Shown one piece after another: positions 54,379 to 63,765 of a stretch of DNA of 64,000 nucleotides. Below the pieces are notes generated by a model, which searched no databases, was not told where the DNA came from, and was given only the letters and a program-made list of their open reading frames with translations. Every line of letters starts with the position of its first letter. The stretch's first letter is position 1. Source of the DNA: a virus; IMG/VR virus record IMGVR_UViG_3300035113_000078, positions 1 to 64,000 of that record, one strand, 5' to 3'. A program made the position numbers and the translations under genes.

Positions 54379-54798
54379 ATGCTCGAATTCCTTGGCTTTG
54401 GTCTTCTGCGGCCGTTTCAGCGAGATGGTCGCGCCGACTTCGTCGCCGCCGGCGGCGAGGCGCTGATCCGCAGCGCCGTGGGCCAGATCCTCGGCACCAT
54501 CGGCGCGTCCGACATCACACCGGGTGAGATCCCGTGGAGGGCCGATTTCGGCTCGCTGCTGAATCGCCTCCGGAACCAGAAGAACGATGCCGTCTTGCGA
54601 GAGCTCGCACGGGTCTACGTCGTCGAGGCGCTGAAACGATGGGAACCGCGGATCATCGTGACCGACGTCGCGGTCGGCCGTTTGCGACAGGACGGCGAGA
54701 ATGTGCTCGCGATCCGCGTGCGCTATGACGTTATCTCGACGAACACGCCCGGCAACAACGTCATCCTGTCCGGGATAGAGCAGACCGTACGCCTATAG
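54379..54798 (+). CDS. Baseplate wedge protein (gpW/gp25 family)
   Basis: The 139-residue protein has the gp25/gpW signature: ALIRSAVGQILGTIGASDITPGEIPWRADFGSLLNRLRNQ, then LARVYVVEALKRWEPRIIVTDVAV, with the conserved RP/PWR and E-P-R-I positions. It is a core wedge component of contractile baseplates. Its stop (54796-54798) overlaps the stop of the minus-strand HNH gene within CTATAG. It ends the tail operon. Confidence 0.85.
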   Translation: MLEFLGFGLLRPFQRDGRADFVAAGGEALIRSAVGQILGTIGASDITPGEIPWRADFGSLLNRLRNQKNDAVLRELARVYVVEALKRWEPRIIVTDVAVGRLRQDGENVLAIRVRYDVISTNTPGNNVILSGIEQTVRL

Positions 54799-55917
54799 AC
54801 CGTGATCATCCTCGGAGCGATCATCCTTCTTTGCTTTCTTCTTGGGCGGCATCTCGGCTAGATACTTACGAATGGCGGCTCGAAGCGCGTCAATATCGGG
54901 CGGAGGCTCGCGTTCCGGCTTGTTCCTTGCTCGTTCTACCGCGAGTCTGCCACTAATCGCCTCAAGTGTGTCGGCGGAATGCCTCACTTCATTTCTGATA
55001 AGCCACGTTGAAAGCGGGCGACCTGCTTCGTGGCCAAACGCACTGGCGATCGTCTTTGCTGGATCTCGCGCATCGAAGGCGTAGGCAGCGCGGAATGCCT
55101 CTCCTGACCAATCAGATGTCAATGCACCTGTGAACACGAGAGGCCCCAAGAACACGACGCGAAATAGGATCCAATATCCAAATGTCCAGATCTCAATGAC
55201 ATTGAATACTTCTGGCAATGCCTCTTCCGGAATCAATCCCGAGCCGCGAGAGCGCGTATCGAACCTCGCTCGGAAGTCGATGCCCTCTCCGTACCGGGCG
55301 AAATGACGGGCTGCCGAGAGCTCGTCCCTCACGGCGAAATCGTGGCGATGGAAGGCCAACAGCTCCAGCGCCATCTTGACGAACACCTGCCTGTGCTCGA
55401 CCTGGCGCCCGAGCCTCAGATCGTACTCGTCAACGGTGGGCCCAGCCGGCAGTACTGGATCGGGATCGCCTGGTTCAATATGAAAGCTGTCAACGTCGTC
55501 TGCTGTAAGTCCCTGACTCCACATTGCCTTCGCGCATCTCTGCGCCTGCGCGTCAAGTCCCGCGGGCAGCGGTACCACCACGCGCTTGTTGATCGGATCG
55601 AACCGAACTGCGGTTTCCTGCAATACGGCATTGCCGTCAGCGAGCACAAACTCTCTTCCATCGCGCATGAATCGAATCTCGGTCGGTTCTCGGTCGTCGT
55701 TGACCGCCCCGACCGATGCGAACGCGTGGCGAAGCGCGTTCCGAACCGCGGACTCCTTTGTCGAGATGGCGCTGTTGCATGCGTTGCAGCAGATACGCCG
55801 TGACTTCAGCCGACCACCCATCGACGCAGGCCACACGTGAGCCCACTGCGTTTCAGCGGAAAGCCTGGCTCGGCAATAGATGCAGCAGGTTACGTCCCAG
55901 ACGCTCTGATCCAGCAT
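54793..55917 (-). CDS. HNH nuclease-like cargo protein
   Basis: The 374-residue protein has an N-terminal HNH_5-type zinc centre: CCIYCRARLSAETQWAHVWPASMGG, then RRICCNACNSAIS, with paired CxxC and the HVxP His. The remaining 300 residues are mixed alpha/beta with a hydrophobic stretch near 245-270 (IEIWTFGYWILFRVVFLGPLVF) and a Lys-rich tail. It is lower in GC than its neighbours and on the opposite strand, between the tail and baseplate modules. ATG 55917 is a guess; ATG 56004 is also open. It could be a defence or homing-type nuclease. Confidence 0.7.
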   Translation of the reverse strand: MLDQSVWDVTCCIYCRARLSAETQWAHVWPASMGGRLKSRRICCNACNSAISTKESAVRNALRHAFASVGAVNDDREPTEIRFMRDGREFVLADGNAVLQETAVRFDPINKRVVVPLPAGLDAQAQRCAKAMWSQGLTADDVDSFHIEPGDPDPVLPAGPTVDEYDLRLGRQVEHRQVFVKMALELLAFHRHDFAVRDELSAARHFARYGEGIDFRARFDTRSRGSGLIPEEALPEVFNVIEIWTFGYWILFRVVFLGPLVFTGALTSDWSGEAFRAAYAFDARDPAKTIASAFGHEAGRPLSTWLIRNEVRHSADTLEAISGRLAVERARNKPEREPPPDIDALRAAIRKYLAEMPPKKKAKKDDRSEDDHGL

Positions 55918-56085
55918 CGTCAGCTGCCACCATAGCAGCGACGTAGGGGATCCCCAACTCCTGACGGTCGGAGCCGGGATCTCGCGGTCAGTGCAGCCAA
56001 GCAACGATGGTCCTTGGAAGCTAGAGCGGTCCCTTACTGCGGGGGAGCTCAGGAAACCGGTTAGGTCACGCGCTCACAAAGTTCA

Positions 56086-56114
56086 TTGACGTTGCCGTGG
56101 AAGTTCCATAGTAT
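56086..56114 (+). promoter_or_regulatory. Late promoter copy C (baseplate/fibre module) with palindromic spacer
   Basis: TTGACG (56086-56091), 17 bases, TAGTAT (56109-56114), with the perfect palindrome TGGAA-G-TTCCA at 56098-56108. Its layout is identical to copies A (35282) and B (43485). The -35 has one mismatch from consensus. The predicted start of transcription is near 56121, the first base of an 8-bp hairpin. Confidence 0.8.
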
Positions 56115-56120
56115 CAGTGC

Positions 56121-56192
56121 AGCCGGTCGCTAGACCGGCTCTGGGTCGTCGAATAACTCGAGCCCCGGCGAGGAGAGCCCCCGCCGGGGCTC
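56121..56192 (+). terminator. Leader element copy 4: switch-like hairpins
   Basis: AGCCGGTC-GCTA-GACCGGCT (56121-56140) is a perfect 8-bp hairpin at the likely 5' end; its GACC (56133-56136) could instead pair with GGTC (56144-56147). TCGA (56149-56152) pairs with TCGA (56158-56161). An 11-bp stem GAGCCCCGGCG (56160-56170) with its complement (56182-56192) follows. The downstream T run is poor (TTCGCGTTT). ATG 56211 lies 19 bases beyond. Confidence 0.75.
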
Positions 56193-56210
56193 TTCGCGTT
56201 TCGGAGCACG

Positions 56211-57722
56211 ATGGGGCTACTCGCCCGCGCCAACGACTACACGGACAAGGACTTCGACAGCCTGCGCCTGCGGCTGCAGAGCCTCGTCCGTTCCGTGTTC
56301 CCGGACTGGACCGACTTCAATATCGCCAGCTTCGGGAACATCCTGCTCGAGCTCTATGCGTTCGTCGGCGACGTCCTGACGTTCTTCCAGGACAACCAGG
56401 CGCGCGAGAGCCGGCTCCTGACCGCGACGCAGCGCAAGAACCTGATCGCCCTCACCAAGCTCCTGGGCTTCCGCCCGGCCGGCGCGCGCGCCGCAACGGT
56501 CGACGAGGTCTTCACCCTGGCGGCGCCACCGCTCGCGGACGTCGCGCTCCCCCGGGGCACGCAGATCCGCACCGCCTCGATCACGGAGCCCGTCGTGTTC
56601 CAGCTCGTCAGCGACGTGTTCATCCCGGCGGGCGCCTCGCCGCCGACCGCGACCGGCATCCTGGAGCACTCCGCGCCGCAGGACGAGCTGTTTGCTTCGA
56701 CGGGGCTTCCCAACCAGGAGGTAGTCCTCCCAGACACGCCGTACCTCGACGGCTCGGCCGCGGTGGTAGCCGGAAACGGCGAGTACGCCGAGGTCGTGAA
56801 CTTCCTTGGCTCAACGGCCGCTGATCGGCACTTCCTCGTGCTCGTCGATCAGACCGATCGAGCCACGCTGCGGTTCGGCAACGGCGTCAACGGCGCGATC
56901 CCGTCGGGGACGATCGCCGCCCGCTACAAGACGGGCGGTGGCACGGCGGGGAACGTCAACGCGGGCACGCTGACCAAGCTCGAGGGCAGCATCGTCGACG
57001 CCGAAGGGAACCCCGTCTCTGTCACGGCGACGAATCCCAAGCCAGCATCGGGTGGCAGCGCCCGCCAGAGCATCGCGCAGATCCAGGCGCTCGCTCCCGA
57101 GTCGATCCGCGTGCTCAGCCGGACCGTGTCGCGCGAGGACTACGAGGTCAACGCGCGCAGGCTGCCCGCAGTCGCTCGAGCGCTGATGCTCACCTCGAAC
57201 GAAGATCCCGGCATCGCCGAGAACACCGGGATCCTGTTCGTGATCCCGCGCGGTGGAGGTGCTCCCTCGCAGGCGCTCAAGGACGCGGTGAAGCGGCAGG
57301 TCACCGTGGTGTTCCCGAACACCCTGACGTTCCAGGTCGCCGTACAGGACCCGGTGTACTTGCAGGTCGACATCCAGGCGACGATCTTCCTACGCCAGGG
57401 CGCCAACGCGAAGGTGGTGCGTGCGGCGATCGAAAAGGCGCTCGCGAGCTTCTTCACCGTGTCCCTGCCGGATGGCACACCCAACCCGCAGGTCGACTTC
57501 GGTTGGAACCTCAAGGGCGCCAACGGGGACCCAGCCAGCGAGATCGCGTTCTCCGACGTGTTCAACGTCGTCCGCGACGTCGTCGGCGTACGTAAGATCG
57601 GCGACGAGGCCGATGACTTCCTGATCAACGGTACGCGGGGCGACCTCGTCCTGGGCACGCGCGAATTTCCGGTGCTCGGCCGCGTCGACCTCCTGAACGG
57701 CGACGGGAGGCAACCGCTATGA
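56211..57722 (+). CDS. Baseplate J-like protein (gpJ/gp47)
   Basis: The 503-residue protein has the baseplate J layout: an N-terminal wedge part ([53 protein letters not shown]), a central [35 protein letters not shown] (the J-like core), and [22 protein letters not shown]. It links the hub to the outer baseplate. It is the first gene after promoter C, with GGAG seven bases before ATG. Confidence 0.9.
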   Translation: MGLLARANDYTDKDFDSLRLRLQSLVRSVFPDWTDFNIASFGNILLELYAFVGDVLTFFQDNQARESRLLTATQRKNLIALTKLLGFRPAGARAATVDEVFTLAAPPLADVALPRGTQIRTASITEPVVFQLVSDVFIPAGASPPTATGILEHSAPQDELFASTGLPNQEVVLPDTPYLDGSAAVVAGNGEYAEVVNFLGSTAADRHFLVLVDQTDRATLRFGNGVNGAIPSGTIAARYKTGGGTAGNVNAGTLTKLEGSIVDAEGNPVSVTATNPKPASGGSARQSIAQIQALAPESIRVLSRTVSREDYEVNARRLPAVARALMLTSNEDPGIAENTGILFVIPRGGGAPSQALKDAVKRQVTVVFPNTLTFQVAVQDPVYLQVDIQATIFLRQGANAKVVRAAIEKALASFFTVSLPDGTPNPQVDFGWNLKGANGDPASEIAFSDVFNVVRDVVGVRKIGDEADDFLINGTRGDLVLGTREFPVLGRVDLLNGDGRQPL

Positions 57723-58714
57723 CGCCGTCAACCGCATCGGTCGCGAGCGACGAGGCAGCTGCGGCGCCCCGGGTTGTCGGCGCACAGGCCCGCGAACTCG
57801 CGCGCATCCGCGTCAGCTTCAACCAGGCCGTACTGCAAGACGACCCCCATGGCGAGAACGACGCCCTCAACCCCGGGCGGTACGTGCTCACCGCCGCGTC
57901 TGCGCCGGCGGTCGGTGCGTCGGTGATTGCGGTCGAGCCGTCGACCACCTCCGCGGTCGATCTGCGGGTCGACATTCCGCTCACACCGGGCGCGAGTTAC
58001 CGGGTCGACGCCGCCGGCGTGCTCGGGACTTCGGCTGACAGCATGGCGGCGGCGAACGGCAGCGCGAGCTTCACCGGGTTCGTCCCGGCCCGCCCCGCCG
58101 ATCGTGTGTTCGAGCTCTACCGGCTTCTGCCCGAGCTCAATCGACGCGAGGACACGACCGGGGACCTGCAGCGGTTCTTCGCCTGTCTGCAGGAGGTGAC
58201 CGACCTTGTCCTCGTCGACATCGACCACTTTACGGATATCCTCGATCCGGACATCGCCCCCGAACGGTTCCTCGACCGAATGCTCGGCGACTTGGGCGAT
58301 CCGTTCGCGTTCGACCTATCGATCGTCGACAAGCGGCGCCTGTTGAACGTCCTGGTCGCGATGTACCGCGAAAAGGGGACCGCGCCCGGGATCACGAACG
58401 CCATCCGGTTCTTCCTGGGCCTGGAGGTTGAGATCGCCGCGTACGCCGGCGAAGCGCTGTTCTTGGGCGAATCGCTGCTCGGTGAGGACTGGGTGCTCGG
58501 GCCATCGACGTTATTCGCGGCGCTCGCCTTCGAGATCGTGAGCCCGCGCGTGCTCACGTCGGAGGAGCGCCGCCGACTCCGGCAGATTGTCGACTACTTG
58601 AAGCCCGCGCAGACGCACTTCGCGCGCCTCGCGGAGCCGACGCCGCCCGAGGCGATCGATCACGTCGAGCTCGGGATATCCGAGCTCGGCGAAGACTGGG
58701 TGCTGCACGCATGA
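57719..58714 (+). CDS. Tail protein I-like protein with N-terminal Ig-like domain
   Basis: The 331-residue protein has a beta-rich first 120 residues ([14 protein letters not shown] ... [17 protein letters not shown], a Big_5-like fold). The gpI-like section is [64 protein letters not shown] (given as segments), then [30 protein letters not shown]. It joins baseplate J to fibres. ATG 57719 overlaps the J stop. Confidence 0.78.
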   Translation: MTPSTASVASDEAAAAPRVVGAQARELARIRVSFNQAVLQDDPHGENDALNPGRYVLTAASAPAVGASVIAVEPSTTSAVDLRVDIPLTPGASYRVDAAGVLGTSADSMAAANGSASFTGFVPARPADRVFELYRLLPELNRREDTTGDLQRFFACLQEVTDLVLVDIDHFTDILDPDIAPERFLDRMLGDLGDPFAFDLSIVDKRRLLNVLVAMYREKGTAPGITNAIRFFLGLEVEIAAYAGEALFLGESLLGEDWVLGPSTLFAALAFEIVSPRVLTSEERRRLRQIVDYLKPAQTHFARLAEPTPPEAIDHVELGISELGEDWVLHA

Positions 58715-60609
58715 GTGCGCGCAAAAACTTCTTCTTCCGGCAGCGGGTGACCGAGGCCGAACTCGACGCGGCGTTCGACGACCTCGAGGAGGCGGATCAC
58801 CACATGGCTGGTGATCTTGGTTTCGTAGGCGTCCTCGCCAACGCGGTGGCGTCCCCGCACGCGCCTGTGCCGAACCTGACGGTCGACATCTCTGGCCCGG
58901 GCACGGCGCTCGATCAGCTCGGACAGCGAATCTTCTTCTCGGGGCTCCAGAGCGTGAACGTTGCGCAAGACGACAACGGCGTCGCGACCGAGGTCTCGGC
59001 AGCGAACAAGGAGAAGGTCGTTTCGATCTTCCTCATGTTCGACCGGATCCTGTCGGAGCCGCGTGTCGACGGGAACTCGCAGACCGTGTTCTTCCGAAGG
59101 GACGAGGGCTTCAAGTTCGTGGTGGTCCAGGGCGCAGAGGCGGCGGCCGGAGATGCCGTGGCGCCCGCGTTGCGCTCGGACGCGCTCTTGCTCGCGGACG
59201 TCACGCGACGGTTCGGCCAGGCGCAGATCGCGGCCGACGCGATCTCGACCGCGCGGCGGCAGGACGTGTTCGTGATCGCCGGCGCGCCGCGCTCGGTCCG
59301 CCGCGGACGGACGCCGGAGGCGGTCTCGGACCTGCTCGGATTCTACAACGCGCACGTCGGTGGCACAGCGGATCGCCACGCCGCAGTCGCGATCGACTAC
59401 GCCGGGAGCATCGCCTGGGCCGACGGCGGGCAGAATCCGGCCACCACCGTCGAGGCGCAGATCGATAAGATCATCGCGGACCTCGCGACGGACGGTGGCG
59501 CGGCGAAGATCGGTGCGGCGGCCACCGCCGGCGTCCCGCGGGCGCTTGGCGCGGGCAGTGTGAAGTCCCAGCTCGACGCGCTGCTCGGGTTCATCAACGG
59601 ACATCTCACGGTGGCCGCAGGTGCACATGCCGCGTCGGCGATCACCTACGCGGGCGGCGCTGCCTGGAAGGACGGCACCCCCAACGCCGCCGCGACCGTC
59701 GAGGCGCAGCTCAACAAGTTGATCGCCGACCTGTCTGCCGATGCGGGGGCCGCGCGCATCGGCGCCGGCGCCCGGGCGGACTGGCTCGACGGCCGTACCA
59801 ACCCCGCGGGCGTATCCCTGCTCGCGGCGCTCAGCAAGATCATCGCCGACCTGTCCGAGAGCGCCGAGAGCGCCGATGGTGCCGCGCGAATCGGGACGCG
59901 CACGTCGGGAACGCTCCCGGCAGGTTCGGTCCGCTCCCAGCTCGACGCGCTGAACGCGAGTGCGGTGCGCACGAACGCACCCAACGTGTTCTCTGAGACA
60001 CAGACGATCAACGGCACCGCCGACGAGAAGGTGGCCGCGCTTGCAACGAGCACCGCGCCGGCGCAGCGCAAGCTGCTCTGGGAGATCTCGGGCGGCGCGG
60101 GTCTGTACAGCTACCGGCTCTACGCTGAGCTCCATGCGCTCGAGATCACCGTCAACGCTCGCTGGGATGGTGCGAGCTGGGTCAAGGATGTCGCGCAGCT
60201 CTCCGCGTCCAAGCTCGATCTGAACCCGACGAATTTCCGGCTCAATGCGACGGACGTGAACAACCTACCCAGCGGCGACGTCTGGCCGAACACCGTCGAC
60301 GTCCCGATGGCTGGGCATGGACTTCAGGCGCTCGATGCCGGCGGCAACTGGACATCAGCGGGTCCGACCACGAGCTACATCATGTGGCAGGGCCCCAAGC
60401 CGGCGACCGGCAGCGTCGGGTCTTCCGCGACCTTCCGCAAGCTCTTCCCGGTCACGCCGAGTTCGTTCACGTTCTCGATGATCGACCAATTCAACGTCGA
60501 GTCCGGACCATTCGCGATCTTCCCGACGACCTTCGGCATCGGCGCGTTCGTCAACGCAGGCGCCGGTTTCGCCATCGTTCGATTCGCGTGCTCTGTCGTC
60601 GTCACCTGA
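58711..60609 (+). CDS. Tail fibre protein
   Basis: The 632-residue protein opens with RKNFFFRQRVTEAELDAAFDDLEEADHHMA, a baseplate attachment segment. The central shaft has internal repeats: TVEAQIDKIIADL near 245 and TVEAQLNKLIADLSAD near 329, with a third form near 373, each followed by an AARIGA-type turn and SQLDAL. The C-terminal 130 residues are beta-rich and Gly/Ser/Thr-rich, likely the receptor-binding tip. No separate chaperone gene is seen, but the next gene carries zinc motifs and could assist. Confidence 0.78.
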   Translation: MSARKNFFFRQRVTEAELDAAFDDLEEADHHMAGDLGFVGVLANAVASPHAPVPNLTVDISGPGTALDQLGQRIFFSGLQSVNVAQDDNGVATEVSAANKEKVVSIFLMFDRILSEPRVDGNSQTVFFRRDEGFKFVVVQGAEAAAGDAVAPALRSDALLLADVTRRFGQAQIAADAISTARRQDVFVIAGAPRSVRRGRTPEAVSDLLGFYNAHVGGTADRHAAVAIDYAGSIAWADGGQNPATTVEAQIDKIIADLATDGGAAKIGAAATAGVPRALGAGSVKSQLDALLGFINGHLTVAAGAHAASAITYAGGAAWKDGTPNAAATVEAQLNKLIADLSADAGAARIGAGARADWLDGRTNPAGVSLLAALSKIIADLSESAESADGAARIGTRTSGTLPAGSVRSQLDALNASAVRTNAPNVFSETQTINGTADEKVAALATSTAPAQRKLLWEISGGAGLYSYRLYAELHALEITVNARWDGASWVKDVAQLSASKLDLNPTNFRLNATDVNNLPSGDVWPNTVDVPMAGHGLQALDAGGNWTSAGPTTSYIMWQGPKPATGSVGSSATFRKLFPVTPSSFTFSMIDQFNVESGPFAIFPTTFGIGAFVNAGAGFAIVRFACSVVVT

Positions 60610-60618
60610 GGAGTCGAT

Positions 60619-61380
60619 ATGCCGATCAAACTCATCTCCGCCGCCCCTGCTCCCGGATATCTGATCCAGCGATGCGCCCGATGCGGGTCCGAGCATCGGA
60701 TCTCGCTGAACCGCGGTGCGCAGAAAGCGAGGACCGGTGCGATCCGGCTGCAGTCAGGCGATACGCTCGAGGTGCGCGTCGACGACCGACCGGTGGCAAC
60801 CGTGACCTTCGGAGCCAGCGACGTTGCCACGCTCGACCGGGTCACCGCGGCCGAGCTCGCGGCGAAGCTGCAGCGCGATCTCCCGGGCGTGATCGCGAGC
60901 GACGACGCCGGTGGGTTGCTCATCGAGAGCGCGACGACCGGGGCCGGCAGCCGCGTCGAGATCACGGGCGGCTCCGCGCGTGCGACGCTGGGATTTCCTC
61001 TCAGCGGTGCAGACCCATGCCACGGCCCGCTGGTGCTCGGTGTCAGCTTCGGCCCCAACCAGATGCAGGACCCGAACATCCTCGCGCTGCGGCGCTGCAA
61101 TGACTGTGGATCGAACGAGTGTCTGGCCCGAACGTTCGAGACGATCCCCGCCGAACTCACCGGCAGCTACGTCGCGGAGCACCGCCGCATCGTCAACACG
61201 CTCGCGGAACACTGCAAGTCTTGCGGGTGGTCGCACCCTGACGTCGCCGCGCATCACGCGGCCGAGACGATCAAGCCGGTCGATGTCCACGCCGCCTTTC
61301 CCGAGCGCGACGTGGAGCTGGCGCAGTTTCTGCGCCCCGCGCGGCCAGCGGCGACGGCTCCCGCGGAGGGTACCCGATGA
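60619..61380 (+). CDS. Three-CxxC protein after the fibre gene
   Basis: The 253-residue protein has CARCG near residue 17, CNDCG near 161 and CKSCG near 200, a likely set of zinc ribbons. Between them is a beta domain common in phage particle proteins (TLEVRVDDRPVATVTF, LDRVTAAELAAKLQRDLPGVIASDDAGGLLIES, RATLGFPLSG). It may be a virion or fibre-associated protein. Its stop overlaps the endolysin start. Confidence 0.65.
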   Translation: MPIKLISAAPAPGYLIQRCARCGSEHRISLNRGAQKARTGAIRLQSGDTLEVRVDDRPVATVTFGASDVATLDRVTAAELAAKLQRDLPGVIASDDAGGLLIESATTGAGSRVEITGGSARATLGFPLSGADPCHGPLVLGVSFGPNQMQDPNILALRRCNDCGSNECLARTFETIPAELTGSYVAEHRRIVNTLAEHCKSCGWSHPDVAAHHAAETIKPVDVHAAFPERDVELAQFLRPARPAATAPAEGTR

Positions 61381-62105
61381 TGGTCGACAACAACGGATGG
61401 CTGATCTCCGCGGCGGGTGACCCCGTCGGCAAGCAGTTCCCCACGGTCCGGACCTACCCGCTCGCGGTGCCCGGCCCGCTGGGCATCGTGTGGCACACGA
61501 CCGACGAGCGAGGCGGTCCCGGCTACGCCGAGGCGCTGGCTCGACGGATCCAGGCGTTCCGCCGTGGCATCGACCGGCCCGCGTCGTGGCATCTCCTGAT
61601 CGCCAAGGACGGAGCAATCTACCAGAGCGCGCCGGTGACCCTCGGTACCTGGCACGTCGGCAAGCCGGGTGTCATCGCCGGCCGCTGGTTCCCGAACGTC
61701 AACCACGCCACCGTCGGGTGCGAGCTAGAAAACGCCGGGCGCCTGCGGCGGCTCGGCGACCAGGTGTATTGCTGGCCCTACTTCGTGAACCCATCGGCGC
61801 CGGTGTTCGAGCGACGTCCCGATCCGCGATGCACGATCTCTGCCGATCGCGCCGTCGCGACGCGGGCTGGCCTGTTCGACGGCTTCACGCCGGCCCAGGA
61901 GGCCTCGGCCGCGGTCGTTCTGCGCGCGCTCGTCACGCGGTTCGGCTGGACGCGGGAGGTCTGCTCGTATGGGCACGTGGACTTCGATCCGCAGAACCGG
62001 GAAGACCCAGGGCCGGTCTGGTCGCTGACATTCCTGCCGCGCATCCTCGACCGGGTCTTCGTCGGCGCCACGTCCTCGCCCGCTACGACCGGCATCGCCG
62101 GATAG
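61377..62105 (+). CDS. N-acetylmuramoyl-L-alanine amidase endolysin
   Basis: The 242-residue protein is an amidase_2 (T7 lysozyme/PGRP) type enzyme. It has GIVWHTTDERGG (first zinc His), ASWHLLIAKDGAIYQSAPVTLGTWHVGK, HATVGCELEN (substrate-binding/catalytic Glu region) and YGHVDFDPQNREDPGP (the last zinc His and the usual R-x-DPGP). It cuts the amide bond between glycan and peptide in peptidoglycan to lyse the host. No signal peptide is seen, so export relies on the holin encoded next. ATG 61377 overlaps the previous stop; 61380 is equivalent. Confidence 0.88.
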   Translation: MMVDNNGWLISAAGDPVGKQFPTVRTYPLAVPGPLGIVWHTTDERGGPGYAEALARRIQAFRRGIDRPASWHLLIAKDGAIYQSAPVTLGTWHVGKPGVIAGRWFPNVNHATVGCELENAGRLRRLGDQVYCWPYFVNPSAPVFERRPDPRCTISADRAVATRAGLFDGFTPAQEASAAVVLRALVTRFGWTREVCSYGHVDFDPQNREDPGPVWSLTFLPRILDRVFVGATSSPATTGIAG

Positions 62106-62115
62106 GAGGTCCGCT

Positions 62116-62574
62116 ATGGATACGAATACGTTCGGATGGAAGCTGTTCGAGTCGGTCGCTCCGCTTGCTGCCTTGGGGCTTACCTGGTTGTCGATCAAGG
62201 CCGCGCAGCTTGCGGCCGCCAAGACCAAGACCGAGCAGATGTCCCGCGCGCTGCTCCTGGTCGACAACGTGGTGCTCGCCGCCGCACGCGAGGTGCAGCA
62301 GCTCGTGATGGACAAGTTGAAGGCGACGAGCCAAGACGGGTCCCTGACCGCCGAGCAGGGCGCCGAAGCCAAGCAAGCCGCGCTCGACAGCGCGAAGGCG
62401 CAGCTGGGACAGCACGGGCTCGCGGACATTGCTGTCACGCTCGGGCTTGAGCCTGAAGGCGTCGATCGCCTGCTCGGCGGCCGGATCGAGGCCGCGGTGC
62501 ATCGCATCAAGGTGTCGTCACGCACGAGCGCGGGCCCTGGAACTGCGGGCGACGCCGTTCCGTTCGCAGCATGA
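62116..62574 (+). CDS. Holin, LL-H family-like
   Basis: The 152-residue protein has one N-terminal hydrophobic segment (LFESVAPLAALGLTWLSI, about 9-27). A long charged helical part follows (AAAREVQQLVMDKLKATSQDGSLTAEQGAEAKQAALDSAK in segments), as in LL-H-type holins (phage_holin_6_1). It should form lesions that release the endolysin. It lies ten bases downstream of the amidase gene. No spanin pair was recognised. Confidence 0.75.
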   Translation: MDTNTFGWKLFESVAPLAALGLTWLSIKAAQLAAAKTKTEQMSRALLLVDNVVLAAAREVQQLVMDKLKATSQDGSLTAEQGAEAKQAALDSAKAQLGQHGLADIAVTLGLEPEGVDRLLGGRIEAAVHRIKVSSRTSAGPGTAGDAVPFAA

Positions 62575-62601
62575 CCCATGCGCGCCGGTCATCCCGCGAC
62601 T

Positions 62602-63084
62602 TCAGCGCGTGCCGCGAGCTGGGGTGGTAGCCAATGTCTCAAGCTCGACGGCGCGCTCATGCAGCAGCTGCTGAAATCGCCGTGGAAGTCGACGATAGCG
62701 GCTGAGCAGTTCTCCCTCGGACTGCGTGAGCCGATCTGCTGCTATCGAGGTGAGGGCGCTCGCGATGTCGCCGATCTGCCCGGTCACGAACTGGAAGAAC
62801 GCGTCGCGCGGCAGCTCCAGGAGGTCAGCCCAGGCGTAGGCGCGCTTGGCCGGGATCCCTTCGATCCCGGACTCCACGTTGCTGACCGCGTTCAGAGACC
62901 GATACCCCAGCGCGTTCGTGATGTCCTTGAGCTTGAGACCGAGGTGCAAGCGGCGCTGGCGGACCACGCGACCCACGCGGACGCGAAGCTGCGCGCGCTG
63001 TTCAGCACTCGGAACACGGGAGCGAGTCAAGGCAGAAGATGAGGCCACACAGCCATGCTCCGACGAGACTCCTGTCGATGGCAA
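62602..63084 (-). CDS. XRE-type DNA-binding regulator
   Basis: The 160-residue protein has a helix-turn-helix region at about residues 35-75 (VGRVVRQRRLHLGLKLKDITNALGYRSLNAVSNVESG), then ELPRDAFFQFVTG and a helical C-terminal part that may dimerise. It is transcribed away from the gene at 63217 and is a candidate lysogeny repressor; binding to the TGGAAGTTCCA promoters is possible but unproven. A shorter start within the first 30 residues is possible. Confidence 0.7.
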   Translation of the reverse strand: MPSTGVSSEHGCVASSSALTRSRVPSAEQRAQLRVRVGRVVRQRRLHLGLKLKDITNALGYRSLNAVSNVESGIEGIPAKRAYAWADLLELPRDAFFQFVTGQIGDIASALTSIAADRLTQSEGELLSRYRRLPRRFQQLLHERAVELETLATTPARGTR

Positions 63085-63216
63085 CGTGTAACGATTCGAA
63101 TGGTTGCGGCAATACGCAAACGCATGAAATCGAAGACATTCGACTTGCTATCCGATCCATGAAGACGCAATGGATGTCGTCGTGGCACCCCATGCCGGGC
63201 GCAGCGAAGCGAGTAC

Positions 63217-63765
63217 ATGATGTCGAGTACAGCAACACGATTCCTCGCGCAGATACGGCGCAACATCGACTGGTGGCGAGCAGGTGAGATCGACTACGTC
63301 ACGTTCATCGACTCCCAGCGCGATGTGTGGATCGGGATCCACGCCGCAGGCAGGCACGTCGAAGCTGAGGTCCTGCGTGCGCTGACCGGAGTCACTCGTG
63401 TGGCAGGCCTGCTCACGCTCGAGGACGCGCAGCGGCGCACGGTGCAGCTGCGCGTACACGGGAGGGCGCTCTCGCCGGCGCGGCGCTACGGCGCCGTGCT
63501 CGCAAGAACCCCGGCCGGCGGGCCGGTGCTGAAAGTGCGGGCGACGGATCGACAGGATCAACCAGCAGAGTCCCGACAACTTGCGGCCATGGTCTACGAG
63601 ATCGCGGCCGACCTGGAGCGCCGCAGCCAGCAGCTCGAGGCGCACTGGACGATTGCGGCCGATCCGGAGAACGGCCAAGTCGTCATCGAGCTTTCCGGGG
63701 AGCACGAGGCCGAGCTCGCAGACGAGCTGGTCGCGAACGTGATGACAGAACGCCAGCTGATCTGA
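63217..63765 (+). CDS. Hypothetical protein divergent to the regulator
   Basis: The 182-residue protein (or 181 from ATG 63220) opens FLAQIRRNIDWWRAGEIDYVTFIDSQRDVW, a helical segment, then a mixed middle and an acidic end (ELSGEHEAELADELVANVMTERQLI). Not recognised. As the first rightward gene opposite an XRE regulator, it could be an early phage gene under that regulator. The 132-base gap between them should hold both promoters. Confidence 0.6.
   Translation: MMSSTATRFLAQIRRNIDWWRAGEIDYVTFIDSQRDVWIGIHAAGRHVEAEVLRALTGVTRVAGLLTLEDAQRRTVQLRVHGRALSPARRYGAVLARTPAGGPVLKVRATDRQDQPAESRQLAAMVYEIAADLERRSQQLEAHWTIAADPENGQVVIELSGEHEAELADELVANVMTERQLI

Noticed and set aside
58660-60135. 491-residue minus-strand open frame
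   Set aside because: It is an antisense shadow of the fibre gene produced by its repeats.
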